Below are positions 1 to 7,519 of a stretch of 24,836 nt of DNA, piece after piece. The translations under genes were made by a program, and so were the position numbers. The stretch is from Actinocrinis sp035650855. Lineage in GTDB: Bacteria > Actinomycetota > Actinomycetes > Streptomycetales > Catenulisporaceae. Within the stretch, counting starts at the first letter, position 1; every line of letters starts with the position of its first letter. The stretch spans positions 1 to 24,836 of the forward strand of contig NZ_DASRGV010000052.1 in the NCBI RefSeq assembly GCF_035650855.1. The letters run 5' to 3'. The notes beneath the pieces are model-generated. The model saw nothing but the letters and a program-made list of their open reading frames with translations. It made no database searches and was not told where the DNA came from.

Positions 1-535
1 GGTGACCCCCTTCGATCCGCTGCACGACGAGAAGCTGCCCGACGGGACCCGCGCGCTGGTGATCGGCGGCGGGTTCCCCGAGGTGTACGCGCCCGAACTC
101 TCTGCGAACACGCCGCTGCGCGAGGCGGTCCGGAACCTGGCCGAGGACGGCGGCGTCATCGCGGCCGAATGCGCGGGACTGCTGTATCTCGCCGAATCGC
201 TCGACGGCGAACCGATGTGCGGCGTGCTGCCCGCATCGGCCGAGATGACCAAGCAGCTGACCCTCGGCTATCGCGAAGCGGTCGCGCCGACGCAAAACGC
301 GCTCTGCGATGCGGGCACGCGCGTAGCAGGGCACGAATTTCACCGCACCAAGCTCGCCCCGGGCGCGGGGAGCCCGGCGGCCTGGCTGTGGGCAGCGGAT
401 CACGCGCCGGGCGGCAGCGTCTCGGAAGGCTATGCGCTCGGTCGGGTGCATGCTTCGTACCTGCACCTGCATTGGGCCGGAACGCCGTCGATCGCCGCCC
501 GGATCGTGCAGGGGGCTGCCGCATGGACCCCTTGA
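1..535 (+). CDS. cobB/cbiA: Cobyrinate a,c-diamide synthase, C-terminal part (partial, runs in from the left edge)
   Basis: This is the C-terminal glutamine-amidotransferase part of the CobB/CbiA enzyme, which uses ATP and glutamine to amidate the a and c side chains of cobyrinate (hydrogenobyrinate or its cobalt form). The reading frame is open from the first base, so the true start and the ATP-binding half lie outside the window. Visible signatures are the strand-loop ALVIGGGFPEVYA, the nucleophile elbow AAECAGLLYL with the predicted catalytic Cys at codon 170-172, a CGVLP segment, and the C-terminal S-YLHLHWAG motif supplying the His. These are characteristic of the class I-like GATase domain of this family rather than of CobQ. 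The gene overlaps the next one (cobI) by 13 bp, so the two are probably translationally coupled. The name cobB or cbiA depends on the route; the rest of the cluster favours the early-cobalt (cbiA) role. Confidence 0.9.
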   Translation, partial: VTPFDPLHDEKLPDGTRALVIGGGFPEVYAPELSANTPLREAVRNLAEDGGVIAAECAGLLYLAESLDGEPMCGVLPASAEMTKQLTLGYREAVAPTQNALCDAGTRVAGHEFHRTKLAPGAGSPAAWLWAADHAPGGSVSEGYALGRVHASYLHLHWAGTPSIAARIVQGAAAWTP

Positions 536-1362
536 TCGCTTCCGCACTCGCCGAAGCAGCGGCGCACCGGACGACGTCCCAGGCGGCGTCCCAGGAGGCG
601 CACTGGGAGCTGATCGGGGTCGGCGTCGGGCCCGGCGACCCCGAACTGCTCACCCTGAAGGCCGCGCGTGAGCTGCGCGAAGCGGACCTCGTATTCGCGC
701 CGACCACTGCGCTGGACAAGCCGTCGCGGGCCGCGCACATCGTACACGAGGCGGTCGGTATCGAGGCGAAACCGCTCGTCTTCGCCCTCGACGACACCGG
801 CGGGCTGACCGAGGCGCGCACCGCTGCCTGGGACGAGGCCGGACGCGTTGTCGCGGACGCGTTTCACGGTGGGGCGCGTCGCGTCGCGTTCGCGACCCTC
901 GGCGACCCCAACCTTTACTCGACCTTCACTTACCTCGGGCACACGGTCACTGCGGCCGAGCCGGGAATCAGGATCCGAACGGTCCCCGGAATCACCGCCA
1001 TGCAAGACCTGGCCGCGCGTGCCGGTGTTCCGCTGGCTGAAGGCCGCGAATCGCTCACGCTCGTCCCGGTCGCCGGTAGCGAGGCCGATCGCTCGCTCGA
1101 CGCGATGGAGGCCGCGCTCGCCGGAACAGGCACCGTCGTGGTCTACAAGGGCGGCCGCCATCTGGCCGCCCTCGTCTCAGCAGTCGAACGTGCCGGTCGA
1201 ACCGAGCACGCTGTGCTCGGTACCGACCTGGGCCTGCCCGGCGAGGCGATCTCGCGGCTCGCCGACCGCGTGGCGGCAGCCGAGACGTCGCCGGCCCGAG
1301 CGCCCTACTTCACGACCCTGATCGCACCGCCTGCGCGCGGGCAGCGCGGAGGTGCACTGTGA
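523..1362 (+). CDS. cobI: Precorrin-2 / cobalt-factor II C20-methyltransferase
   Basis: SAM-dependent methyltransferase of 279 residues that adds the C20 methyl group to (cobalt-)precorrin-2, the first committed corrin step. It shows the tetrapyrrole methylase fold in order: GVGVGPGDP (residues 32-40), the conserved LGDPNLYST segment, VPGITAMQDLAARAG, and the C-terminal PYFTTLIAPP typical of CobI/CbiL. The first ~25 residues are an Ala/Ser/Gln-rich extension without a recognisable motif. The ATG at 523 lies inside the end of cbiA (13-bp overlap); upstream in-frame starts would run much deeper into cbiA and encode no methylase sequence. The stop overlaps the GTG start of cobM in a GTGA arrangement. 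The family is certain; whether the substrate carries cobalt is inferred from the cbiX, cbiD and cbiG neighbours. Confidence 0.93.
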   Translation: MDPLIASALAEAAAHRTTSQAASQEAHWELIGVGVGPGDPELLTLKAARELREADLVFAPTTALDKPSRAAHIVHEAVGIEAKPLVFALDDTGGLTEARTAAWDEAGRVVADAFHGGARRVAFATLGDPNLYSTFTYLGHTVTAAEPGIRIRTVPGITAMQDLAARAGVPLAEGRESLTLVPVAGSEADRSLDAMEAALAGTGTVVVYKGGRHLAALVSAVERAGRTEHAVLGTDLGLPGEAISRLADRVAAAETSPARAPYFTTLIAPPARGQRGGAL

Positions 1363-2306
1363 CGATCGAAACTGCGACGACTAACAGCGTGACGACTAAC
1401 AGCGTGGCCGAGACGGCGGCGGGGCCCGGCAAGGTGACCTTCATCGGCGCCGGTCCCGGCGCGGCCGACCTGATCACCCTGCGCGGGGCGCGCGCGATCG
1501 GCGAAGCGGACATCGTGATCTGGGCCTCCAGCCTCGTGCAGGAGGAGATCCTGCAGCACGCGAAGCCGGGCGCCGAGATCGTCGACTCAGCCGCGCTCCC
1601 GATCGAGGGCGTACTGCCTTACTACGAGCAGGCCGCCGCCGGAGGCTTGCGGGTGGCGCGGGTGCACTCCGGCGATCCCGCGCTCTGGGGGGCCGTCCAG
1701 GAGCAGCTCGACCGCGCGAGCGAGCTCGGCCTCGAGGTGGAGATCGTGCCCGGCGTCTCGGCCTTCTCCGCAGTCGCGGCGCTCGCCCAGCGCGAACTGA
1801 CGATCCCACAGGTCGCCCAGTCGGTGATCCTCACCAGGCTGGAAGGCGGCAAGACCCCGATGCCGCCGGGCGAGTCGATCCGCGCGTTCGCCGCACACGG
1901 CACGACGATGGCCGTGTTCCTTTCCGCCGCCCGCTCCGGCCAGCTCGCCGCCGAGCTGCTGGCAGGGGGGTACGCCCCGGAAACGCCGGTGATCGTCGCA
2001 TCCCGCGCCACCTGGCCGGATGAGGAGCTGGCGCACTGCACCGTGGCCACGCTGGAGGAAACGGTCAAGGCCCGCAAGCTGTGGAAGCACACGCTCTTCC
2101 TGGTCGGCCCCGCCCTGGCCGCGCACGGCACCCGCTCGCACCTCTACCACCCGGGACACTTCCACGGTCACCGCCGCGCCGACCCGGCCGCCCGCGTCCG
2201 ACTGCGTGCGAACGGCACGGCGAGCGGCGCGACGAGTGGCACGGTGAGCGGCACGGCGACAACCTCCGGCGAGGCCCGGCAGGCCGCGCTGCCGGACCCG
2301 AAGTAG
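1359..2306 (+). CDS. cobM: Precorrin-4 / cobalt-precorrin-4 C11-methyltransferase
   Basis: SAM-dependent methylase of 315 residues acting at C11 of (cobalt-)precorrin-4. Signatures are FIGAGPGAADLITLRG near residues 28-43, the family-specific WASSLVQEEIL, SGDPALWGAVQEQ, VPGVSAFSAVAA and the SVILTR segment found in CobM/CbiF. The GTG at 1359 overlaps the cobI stop by 4 bp and is preceded by a GGAGG at 1348-1352. Two oddities are visible. The N-terminus contains a short tandem repeat (TTNSV twice, encoded by two nearly identical 15-bp units at about 1379-1407). The C-terminus continues about 50 residues past the usual end near HLYHPGHFHGH as an Arg-rich then Gly/Ser/Thr-rich tail. The tail looks unstructured and is probably dispensable; that is an inference. 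Confidence 0.93.
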   Translation: MTIETATTNSVTTNSVAETAAGPGKVTFIGAGPGAADLITLRGARAIGEADIVIWASSLVQEEILQHAKPGAEIVDSAALPIEGVLPYYEQAAAGGLRVARVHSGDPALWGAVQEQLDRASELGLEVEIVPGVSAFSAVAALAQRELTIPQVAQSVILTRLEGGKTPMPPGESIRAFAAHGTTMAVFLSAARSGQLAAELLAGGYAPETPVIVASRATWPDEELAHCTVATLEETVKARKLWKHTLFLVGPALAAHGTRSHLYHPGHFHGHRRADPAARVRLRANGTASGATSGTVSGTATTSGEARQAALPDPK

Positions 2307-2315
2307 GGTCCCGAC

Positions 2316-3593
2316 GTGAGCGAACTTCGCGAGCCCGACCTGCCGCGCACCATGAAGACGCGCGGCGGCAAGGCGTTGCGCAGCGGCTGGACCACCGGGA
2401 CCTGCTCGGCGGCGGCGGCGAAGGCGGCGACGTTCGCGCTGCTCTCGGGCAAGCCCACCGAGCGGGTCGAGGTGGCGCTGCCCGGCAAGGACGGCCAATG
2501 GGCGCAGCGGGTGACGTTCCCGGTCGAGCGCTGCGAAGAGCTGAAGCCCGGCGCCTGGCAGGCCGTCGTGGTCAAGGATGCCGGCGACGACCCTGACGTC
2601 ACGCACGGCGCTCACCTGACCGCGACCGTGTCGTGGCGGGAAGGGAAGGGTGTCGGCGCGGCTGCGGCTGCGACGCAGAGTGCGATCAGCCTCGCGGGCG
2701 GGGGAATCGAACTCGAAGGCGGCGAGGGCGTCGGCGTCGTGACGAAGCCGGGGCTCGGCTTGGAGATCGGCGGTCCGGCGATCAACCAGGTGCCCCGCGC
2801 GATGATCGAACGGGCCGTCAGCGAAGCGCTCGGGACGGGAGCATCGGGGCAGGGCGAGGGTCAGGGCCAGAGCGCGCAGGCGACAGCCGACGGACGGGTC
2901 CTGCGCGTCGTGATCTCGGTGCCCGGCGGCGAGGTCATGGCCCGCAAAACGACGAACCGGCGGCTCGGCATCCTCGGCGGTATCTCGATTCTCGGCACGA
3001 CCGGCATCGTGCGACCGTTCTCTACCGCATCGTGGCGCGCGTCGGTCGAGCAAGCCGTCGCGGTTCTCGGCGCTCAGGCAGAAAGCACGAACGCGCCGCT
3101 GCCGCCGCTCGTCCTGTGCACCGGCGGCCGCACCGAAAAGGGTGCGATGGCGCTGCTTCCGGGCCTGCCCGAAGTCTGCTTCGTCGAGGTCGGCGACTTC
3201 ACCGGCGCGGCGCTGCGAAAGGCCGTCGAGCACGCGGTACCCGAGGTCGTCTTCGTAGGAATGATCGGCAAGCTCACGAAGCTCGCCGCAGGCATTCTGA
3301 TGACGCATTACACGCGCTCGGCAGTCGATACGGACGTCCTCGCCGACATCACGAGGCGGGCCACCGGCGATGACGCGGTGGCCGAGCGGGTGAGCGCGGC
3401 GAACACCGCGCGCCACGCGTACGAGGTCTGGCAGGACGCAGGCGTGCTCGACTCGTGCGGCCGAGTGCTCTGCGACCAGGTCGCCGGCGTGCTGGAGCGG
3501 TTCGCCGAGGGACACATCGCGGCGCGCGCGGCCCTCGTCGACTTCACCGGCAAGACGCTCGTGGCGGCCAGCTCGAACTGGGTCGCCGCATGA
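2316..3593 (+). CDS. cbiD: Cobalt-precorrin-5B C1-methyltransferase
   Basis: CbiD methylates C1 of cobalt-precorrin-5B, a step specific to the early-cobalt pathway (the aerobic route uses CobF instead). The protein is 425 residues. The hallmark SGWTTGTCSAAAAKAA lies at residues 23-38; IGGPAINQVPR, KTTNRRLGILGGISILGTTG and the C-terminal GMIGKLTKLAAGILMTHYTRS region follow in family order. It is longer than a typical CbiD, partly because of a Gly/Gln-rich loop around residues 170-190. The GTG at 2316 sits 9 bp after cobM. An in-frame ATG at 2352 would also keep the conserved domain, but it has no visible ribosome binding site. The end overlaps the ATG of the next gene (ATGA). Confidence 0.94.
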   Translation: MSELREPDLPRTMKTRGGKALRSGWTTGTCSAAAAKAATFALLSGKPTERVEVALPGKDGQWAQRVTFPVERCEELKPGAWQAVVVKDAGDDPDVTHGAHLTATVSWREGKGVGAAAAATQSAISLAGGGIELEGGEGVGVVTKPGLGLEIGGPAINQVPRAMIERAVSEALGTGASGQGEGQGQSAQATADGRVLRVVISVPGGEVMARKTTNRRLGILGGISILGTTGIVRPFSTASWRASVEQAVAVLGAQAESTNAPLPPLVLCTGGRTEKGAMALLPGLPEVCFVEVGDFTGAALRKAVEHAVPEVVFVGMIGKLTKLAAGILMTHYTRSAVDTDVLADITRRATGDDAVAERVSAANTARHAYEVWQDAGVLDSCGRVLCDQVAGVLERFAEGHIAARAALVDFTGKTLVAASSNWVAA

Positions 3594-4969
3594 GCGCCGT
3601 CGAGGTCGATTCCGCCAAGACCGCAGCGCGCATAGCGGTCATCGGCTGGGACGGCGCGCCCCTGTCTGGCGCTGCGCGGGAAGCACTCGACGAGGCCACG
3701 CTCGTCGTCGGCGGGGCGCGGCACCTCGAAGCGCTCGGGCTGCACCCCGAGCCGGAGAAGGCGAGCAAGGACGGCCGCGCGACGATCACGCTCGGCCCGC
3801 TGGCGCCGGCGCTTCGTGCGCTGGCAGAGCATGACGGACCGGCCGCCGTGCTCGCTTCCGGCGATCCCGGGTTCTTCGGCGTGCTACGAGCGCTGACGGA
3901 CGCGGGGTTCGAACCGGCCGGCGTGTATCCGGCGGTCTCGTCGATCGCGACGGCTTTCGCGAGGGCGGGGATCACGTGGGACGACGCTCTCGTGGTCAGC
4001 GCGCATGGAGCGGGGGACGGCCGCGAGCTGCGGCGAGCGGCGAACGTGTGTCGCGCGCACGCGAAGGTCGCGGTGTTGACCGGGCCGGGCGCCGGACCGC
4101 GTGAGCTGGCGCGTGAGCTGCTGAGTGGAGGTCTCGCTGGCGAGCGCGTGTTCGTCGTCGCCCAGCGGTTAGCGCACCCGCTTATTAACAGGCCCACCAA
4201 AGTACACACCAAGGCCGAGATCGACGCCGAAACCGGAGCCGGGGCCGATGCCGAAACCCGTGTCCGCGGCGGCGAGGAGCGAGGCGAGCGGATCGAGTTT
4301 CTAGCGCTTGCTCAGGCGGCAGAGCGTGACGACTTCGCGGAGCCGAACGTCGTGCTGTGCCTGGCTCCACGGCCGCGATCCAGTACGAAGCGGTGGTTAG
4401 CTGGCTGGAGTGGGCCGGCTGACGAATGGGCGATGGGGGAATCGGCTTTCGAGCATCGTGACGGCCAGATCACCAAGGCCGAGGTGCGCGCGCTGGTGCT
4501 GGCTCGGCTCGCCCCGCGAGTCGGCGAGCTGGTGTGGGATCTCGGCGCGGGCTCCGGCTCGGTGGGCGTCGAGTGCGCGCGGTTCGGCGCGGCCATCGTC
4601 GCCGTCGAGCAGGACGCGGCTTCGTGTGAACGCATCGCGGCGAACGCTTCGGCGCACGCGGTGGATGTGGCGGTGATCCATGGACGCGCCCCGGGCGTGC
4701 TGAGCGGCTTGCCGCGTCCGGATGCCGTGTTCGTCGGCGGCGGAGGGGTCGACGTCGTGCGTGCCGCATTGGAGCGTGGGCCGGCCCGGATCGTGGTCGC
4801 GCTGGCGAGCGTGGAGCGGGTGGGCGAGGTGGTTCGGTCGCTGGAGGCAGACGGTCGTGTGGTCGGCGGGGTGCTGAGCCAGTCCTCGCGGATGGTGCCG
4901 TTGCCGGATGGGACGCACCGCTTCGCCGCTCTCAATCCTGTCTACATCGTGTGGGGGAGTGCCGCGTGA
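3590..4969 (+). CDS. cobL: Precorrin-6Y C5,15-methyltransferase (decarboxylating), CbiE-CbiT fusion, first copy
   Basis: Bifunctional enzyme of 459 residues. The N-terminal CbiE half methylates C5; the C-terminal CbiT half methylates C15 and decarboxylates the C12 acetate chain. CbiE features are VIGWDG near the start, SGDPGFFG (G91-G97), VVSAHG with S137-A-H139-G140, and LTGPGAGPREL. CbiT features are the Rossmann motif DLGAGSGSVGVE from D317 and VFVGGGG. Between AQRL (near residue 194) and EFLAL there is a roughly 35-residue polar insert absent from the second cobL of this window; its DNA is locally less GC-rich. Two in-frame TTA leucine codons occur at 4169-4171 and 4397-4399. The ATGA overlap with cbiD and GTGA overlap with the next gene imply coupled translation. 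Confidence 0.93.
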   Translation: MSAVEVDSAKTAARIAVIGWDGAPLSGAAREALDEATLVVGGARHLEALGLHPEPEKASKDGRATITLGPLAPALRALAEHDGPAAVLASGDPGFFGVLRALTDAGFEPAGVYPAVSSIATAFARAGITWDDALVVSAHGAGDGRELRRAANVCRAHAKVAVLTGPGAGPRELARELLSGGLAGERVFVVAQRLAHPLINRPTKVHTKAEIDAETGAGADAETRVRGGEERGERIEFLALAQAAERDDFAEPNVVLCLAPRPRSSTKRWLAGWSGPADEWAMGESAFEHRDGQITKAEVRALVLARLAPRVGELVWDLGAGSGSVGVECARFGAAIVAVEQDAASCERIAANASAHAVDVAVIHGRAPGVLSGLPRPDAVFVGGGGVDVVRAALERGPARIVVALASVERVGEVVRSLEADGRVVGGVLSQSSRMVPLPDGTHRFAALNPVYIVWGSAA

Positions 4970-6684
4970 TCGGTTTGGTGGCTGCCACGGCCGCGGGACG
5001 TGCTGCTTCGGCTGCGTTGGCTGCGGCGTGGGGCGGGGACGCGCGTGTCTACGGCGGCGACGATCAGTCCGCTGGGGATGCGCTACGGGCTGCGTTTGCC
5101 GAGTGTGATGCGGTGGTTTCTTTCCTCGCGGTGGGCGCGACGGTTCGCGTGCTGGCTCCGCTGCTGCAACACAAGTCCCAGGATGCGGCGGTCGTGTGCG
5201 TCGATGAGTCGCGGCTGTTCGCGGTCGCCGTGCTCGGTGGGCATCACGGTGCGAACGAGCTGGCGGGGCGGGTGGCTGAGGTGCTTGATTGCACGCCGGT
5301 GATCACGACCGCGTCCGACGCGTCGGGCGTGGCTGCGCTTGATTCGTTCGGGGCGGATCTCGGGTTCGTGATTGAGAATCCGGGGCGGCTGGCTTCGGTC
5401 GGAGCGCGGGTTCTCTCCGGTGAGCCGGTGACGGTGTTCGGCGCGGAGCGTTGGCCGCTGCCCGCGTTGCCGCCGAACGTGACGGCGACGCTTTGTCCCG
5501 CTGAGGCGGACATCGTGATCTGCGATGAGATTGTCGAGGTGCGCGAGGGCGCGCTGGTGTATCGGCCGGCGTCGCTGGTCGTAGGCGTCGGGGCGTCGCG
5601 GGGCGTCAGCTCGCAAGAGGTGCTGGACACGATCGATGCCGCACTCGCGGCTGGCGGCCTGGCAGCGCGGTCCGTGGTCCGGCTCGCCTCGGTTGATGCG
5701 AAGGCTGATGAGGCGGGGCTGGTGGAGGCTGCGCGCACGCGCGGCTGGCCGGTCGTGTTCCACGCGGCGGCCGAACTCGCGGCGGTCGAGGTGCCGAACC
5801 CTTCGCAGGTCGTCGCTGCGGAAGTGGGGACGGCGTCGGTGGCGGAGGCCGCGGCTCGCTACGCGGGGCCGACGCGGCCGTTGGCTGATTTGGTCGTCGA
5901 GAAGGTCAAGTCGCCGATGGCGACGGCCGCGGTCGCGCGGTTGCGGCCGCGTGGTCGGCTCGCGGTGGTCGGGCTTGGTCCCGGTGCGCGCGATCTGCTG
6001 GCGCCGCGTGCGGTGACCGAGTTGCGCCGGGCGAGCGTCGTGGTCGGGCTGGATCAATACATCGAGCAGGTCAGGGATCTGCTACGGCCCGGTACGCAGA
6101 TCCGCGCCAGCGGTCTCGGCGCGGAGGAGGAGCGGGCGCGCAGCGCGGTCGAGTTGGCTCGGACCGGCTTGGCTGTCGCGCTGATCGGTTCCGGCGACGC
6201 CGGGGTGTACGCCATGGCGTCGCCCGCGTTGGACCACGCTGATGCTGACGACGTCGATGTGATCTGTGTCCCGGGGATCACCGCCGCGACCGCGGCGTCG
6301 AATGTGCTCGGTGCCGCCCTCGGGCACGACCACTGCTCGATTTCGCTCTCTGATCTGCATACGCCGTGGGAGGCGATCGAGCGTCGAGTGCGCGCGGCGG
6401 CGGAGGGCGACTTCGTGGTCTCCTTCTACAACCCGCGCTCCCGGCAGCGCGATTGGCAGTTGGGCAAGGCGCTGGGGATCTTGGTCGAGCACCGGCCGGG
6501 TTCGACGCCGGTCGGGTGGGTGCGCAACGCTTCGCGGCCGGATGAGAGCCGGGGGCTGACCACGCTGGAGCTGTTCGATCCGGCGGTGGTCGACATGTAC
6601 ACGGTCGTGACGGTCGGGTGTTCGCAGTCGCGGATCGTCGGCGGCCGGTTCGTGACGCCGCGGGGGTACGCATGGGCGCGCTGA
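4966..6684 (+). CDS. cbiG-cobJ: CbiG-CobJ fusion: cobalt-precorrin-5A hydrolase plus precorrin-3B C17-methyltransferase
   Basis: A 572-residue two-enzyme fusion. Residues ~1-325 are CbiG, which opens the delta-lactone and releases acetaldehyde in the early-cobalt route: VSFLAVGATVRVLAPLL, VLGGHHGANELA, TTASDASGVAALD, and later VVGVGASRGVSSQEVL. Residues ~330-572 are CobJ/CbiH, the ring-contracting C17 methylase: VVGLGPGARDLLAPRA, SGDAGVYAMA, VPGITAATAASNVLGAALGH, SFYNPRSRQRDWQL and the C-terminal MYTVVTVG. The GTG at 4966 overlaps the cobL stop (GTGA) and has GGGGGAG at 4952-4958 upstream; the earlier in-frame GTG at 4951 lies deeper in cobL and would have no such site. The fusion joins the reactions before and after the C11 methylation by CobM. 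It overlaps the ferredoxin gene by 13 bp. Confidence 0.92.
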   Translation: MIGLVAATAAGRAASAALAAAWGGDARVYGGDDQSAGDALRAAFAECDAVVSFLAVGATVRVLAPLLQHKSQDAAVVCVDESRLFAVAVLGGHHGANELAGRVAEVLDCTPVITTASDASGVAALDSFGADLGFVIENPGRLASVGARVLSGEPVTVFGAERWPLPALPPNVTATLCPAEADIVICDEIVEVREGALVYRPASLVVGVGASRGVSSQEVLDTIDAALAAGGLAARSVVRLASVDAKADEAGLVEAARTRGWPVVFHAAAELAAVEVPNPSQVVAAEVGTASVAEAAARYAGPTRPLADLVVEKVKSPMATAAVARLRPRGRLAVVGLGPGARDLLAPRAVTELRRASVVVGLDQYIEQVRDLLRPGTQIRASGLGAEEERARSAVELARTGLAVALIGSGDAGVYAMASPALDHADADDVDVICVPGITAATAASNVLGAALGHDHCSISLSDLHTPWEAIERRVRAAAEGDFVVSFYNPRSRQRDWQLGKALGILVEHRPGSTPVGWVRNASRPDESRGLTTLELFDPAVVDMYTVVTVGCSQSRIVGGRFVTPRGYAWAR

Positions 6685-6881
6685 CGCATGAGGCCCTGGT
6701 CGCGGAGGTCGGGGCTTGCCAGGGGTGCGGCGCCTGCCTGCTGACCTGCCCGGAGCACGCGTTTCGGCCGCGCGCCGGGCAGTTGCTGGTGGTGGCGGAG
6801 CGGTGTTCCGGGTGCGGGGAGTGTGTTGAGGTGTGTCCGGTGGACGCGATCGAGCTGGTCGAGAGGGGGAGTGGCCGGTGA
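6672..6881 (+). CDS. Small 2[4Fe-4S] ferredoxin in the cobalamin operon
   Basis: A 69-residue bacterial-type ferredoxin with two complete cluster motifs of the form CxxCxxCxxxCP: CQGCGACLLTCPEHA and CSGCGECVEVCPVDA. It has no signal peptide and should be cytoplasmic. The ATG at 6672 lies inside the end of cbiG-cobJ, preceded by a G-rich stretch (6661-6666); its stop overlaps the cobH start (GTGA). Its tight position between the ring-contraction enzyme and CobH suggests that it donates or handles electrons for a B12 step, for example the CobJ/CbiH reaction or cobalt reduction. No partner is shown by the sequence. It is too short to be a CobG- or CobZ-type enzyme. Ferredoxin identity is firm; the role is inferred. 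Confidence 0.88.
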   Translation: MGALTHEALVAEVGACQGCGACLLTCPEHAFRPRAGQLLVVAERCSGCGECVEVCPVDAIELVERGSGR

Positions 6882-7519
6882 GGAGCGTGCACGCGATCGA
6901 GCAGGAGTCGTACGCGATCTTGCGGGCGCGGCTGGCGGACCGGTTCCCGGCGGCGGCTTCGTGGCCGGCGCTGGCGCGAGCCGTGCTGGAGAGGGTTGTG
7001 CACGCCAGCGCGGATCTCGACTACGCCGAGGATCTGGTGCTGCCGCCGGAGCCGGTGCTGGCCGAGGCCGCTGCCGCGCTGCGGTCCGGGGCGCCGATCG
7101 TCGCGGACGTGGCGATGGTCGCGGCCGGGATCACGCGCCGCGAGGCAGTGTGCCGCATCACGGACCCTCACGCGGCCGAGCTGGCGGCGGCGGAGGGGAT
7201 CACGCGCTCGGCCGCGGCGCTGCGGCTCGCCGCCCGCGAGGCCGGGCCGGGGGCCGTGTACGTCGTCGGGTGCGCGCCGACGGCGTTGTTCGAGTTGATC
7301 GAGCACTGCGACGAGTACCGGCCACTGCTGGTGATCGGATTGCCGGTCGGGTTCGTCGGCGCGACCGAGTCGAAAGCCGCGCTGCGCGCGCACGAAGGGT
7401 TGTCGGCGCGGGCGGTGTCGAATCGCAGCGGCAAGGGCGGTTCGGCGGTGGCCGCCGCCGCCGTCAACGCCCTGTTGTATTTCGAGTCGAGCAGCGAATC
7501 CGAGTGGAGCCGAACGTGA
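6878..7519 (+). CDS. cobH/cbiC: Precorrin-8X / cobalt-precorrin-8 methylmutase
   Basis: Moves the methyl group from C11 to C12 to give (cobyrinate) hydrogenobyrinate. The protein is 213 residues, the normal length. The catalytic His is in VVHASADLDYAEDL (His42). APIVADVAMVAAGI, VVGCAPTALFEL, IGLPVGFVGATESK and the C-terminal NRSGKGGSAVAAAAVNALL follow in family order. The GTG at 6878 overlaps the ferredoxin stop by 4 bp and is preceded by AGGGGGA (6864-6870). The stop overlaps the next start in another GTGA junction, so this gene sits in the middle of a translationally coupled block. Confidence 0.94.
   Translation: MRSVHAIEQESYAILRARLADRFPAAASWPALARAVLERVVHASADLDYAEDLVLPPEPVLAEAAAALRSGAPIVADVAMVAAGITRREAVCRITDPHAAELAAAEGITRSAAALRLAAREAGPGAVYVVGCAPTALFELIEHCDEYRPLLVIGLPVGFVGATESKAALRAHEGLSARAVSNRSGKGGSAVAAAAVNALLYFESSSESEWSRT

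Noticed and set aside
1587..3515. Long open frames opposite cobM/cbiD and other cob genes on the minus strand
   Set aside because: They mirror well-identified + strand genes, have Arg/Ala/His-rich shadow composition and no domain motif.
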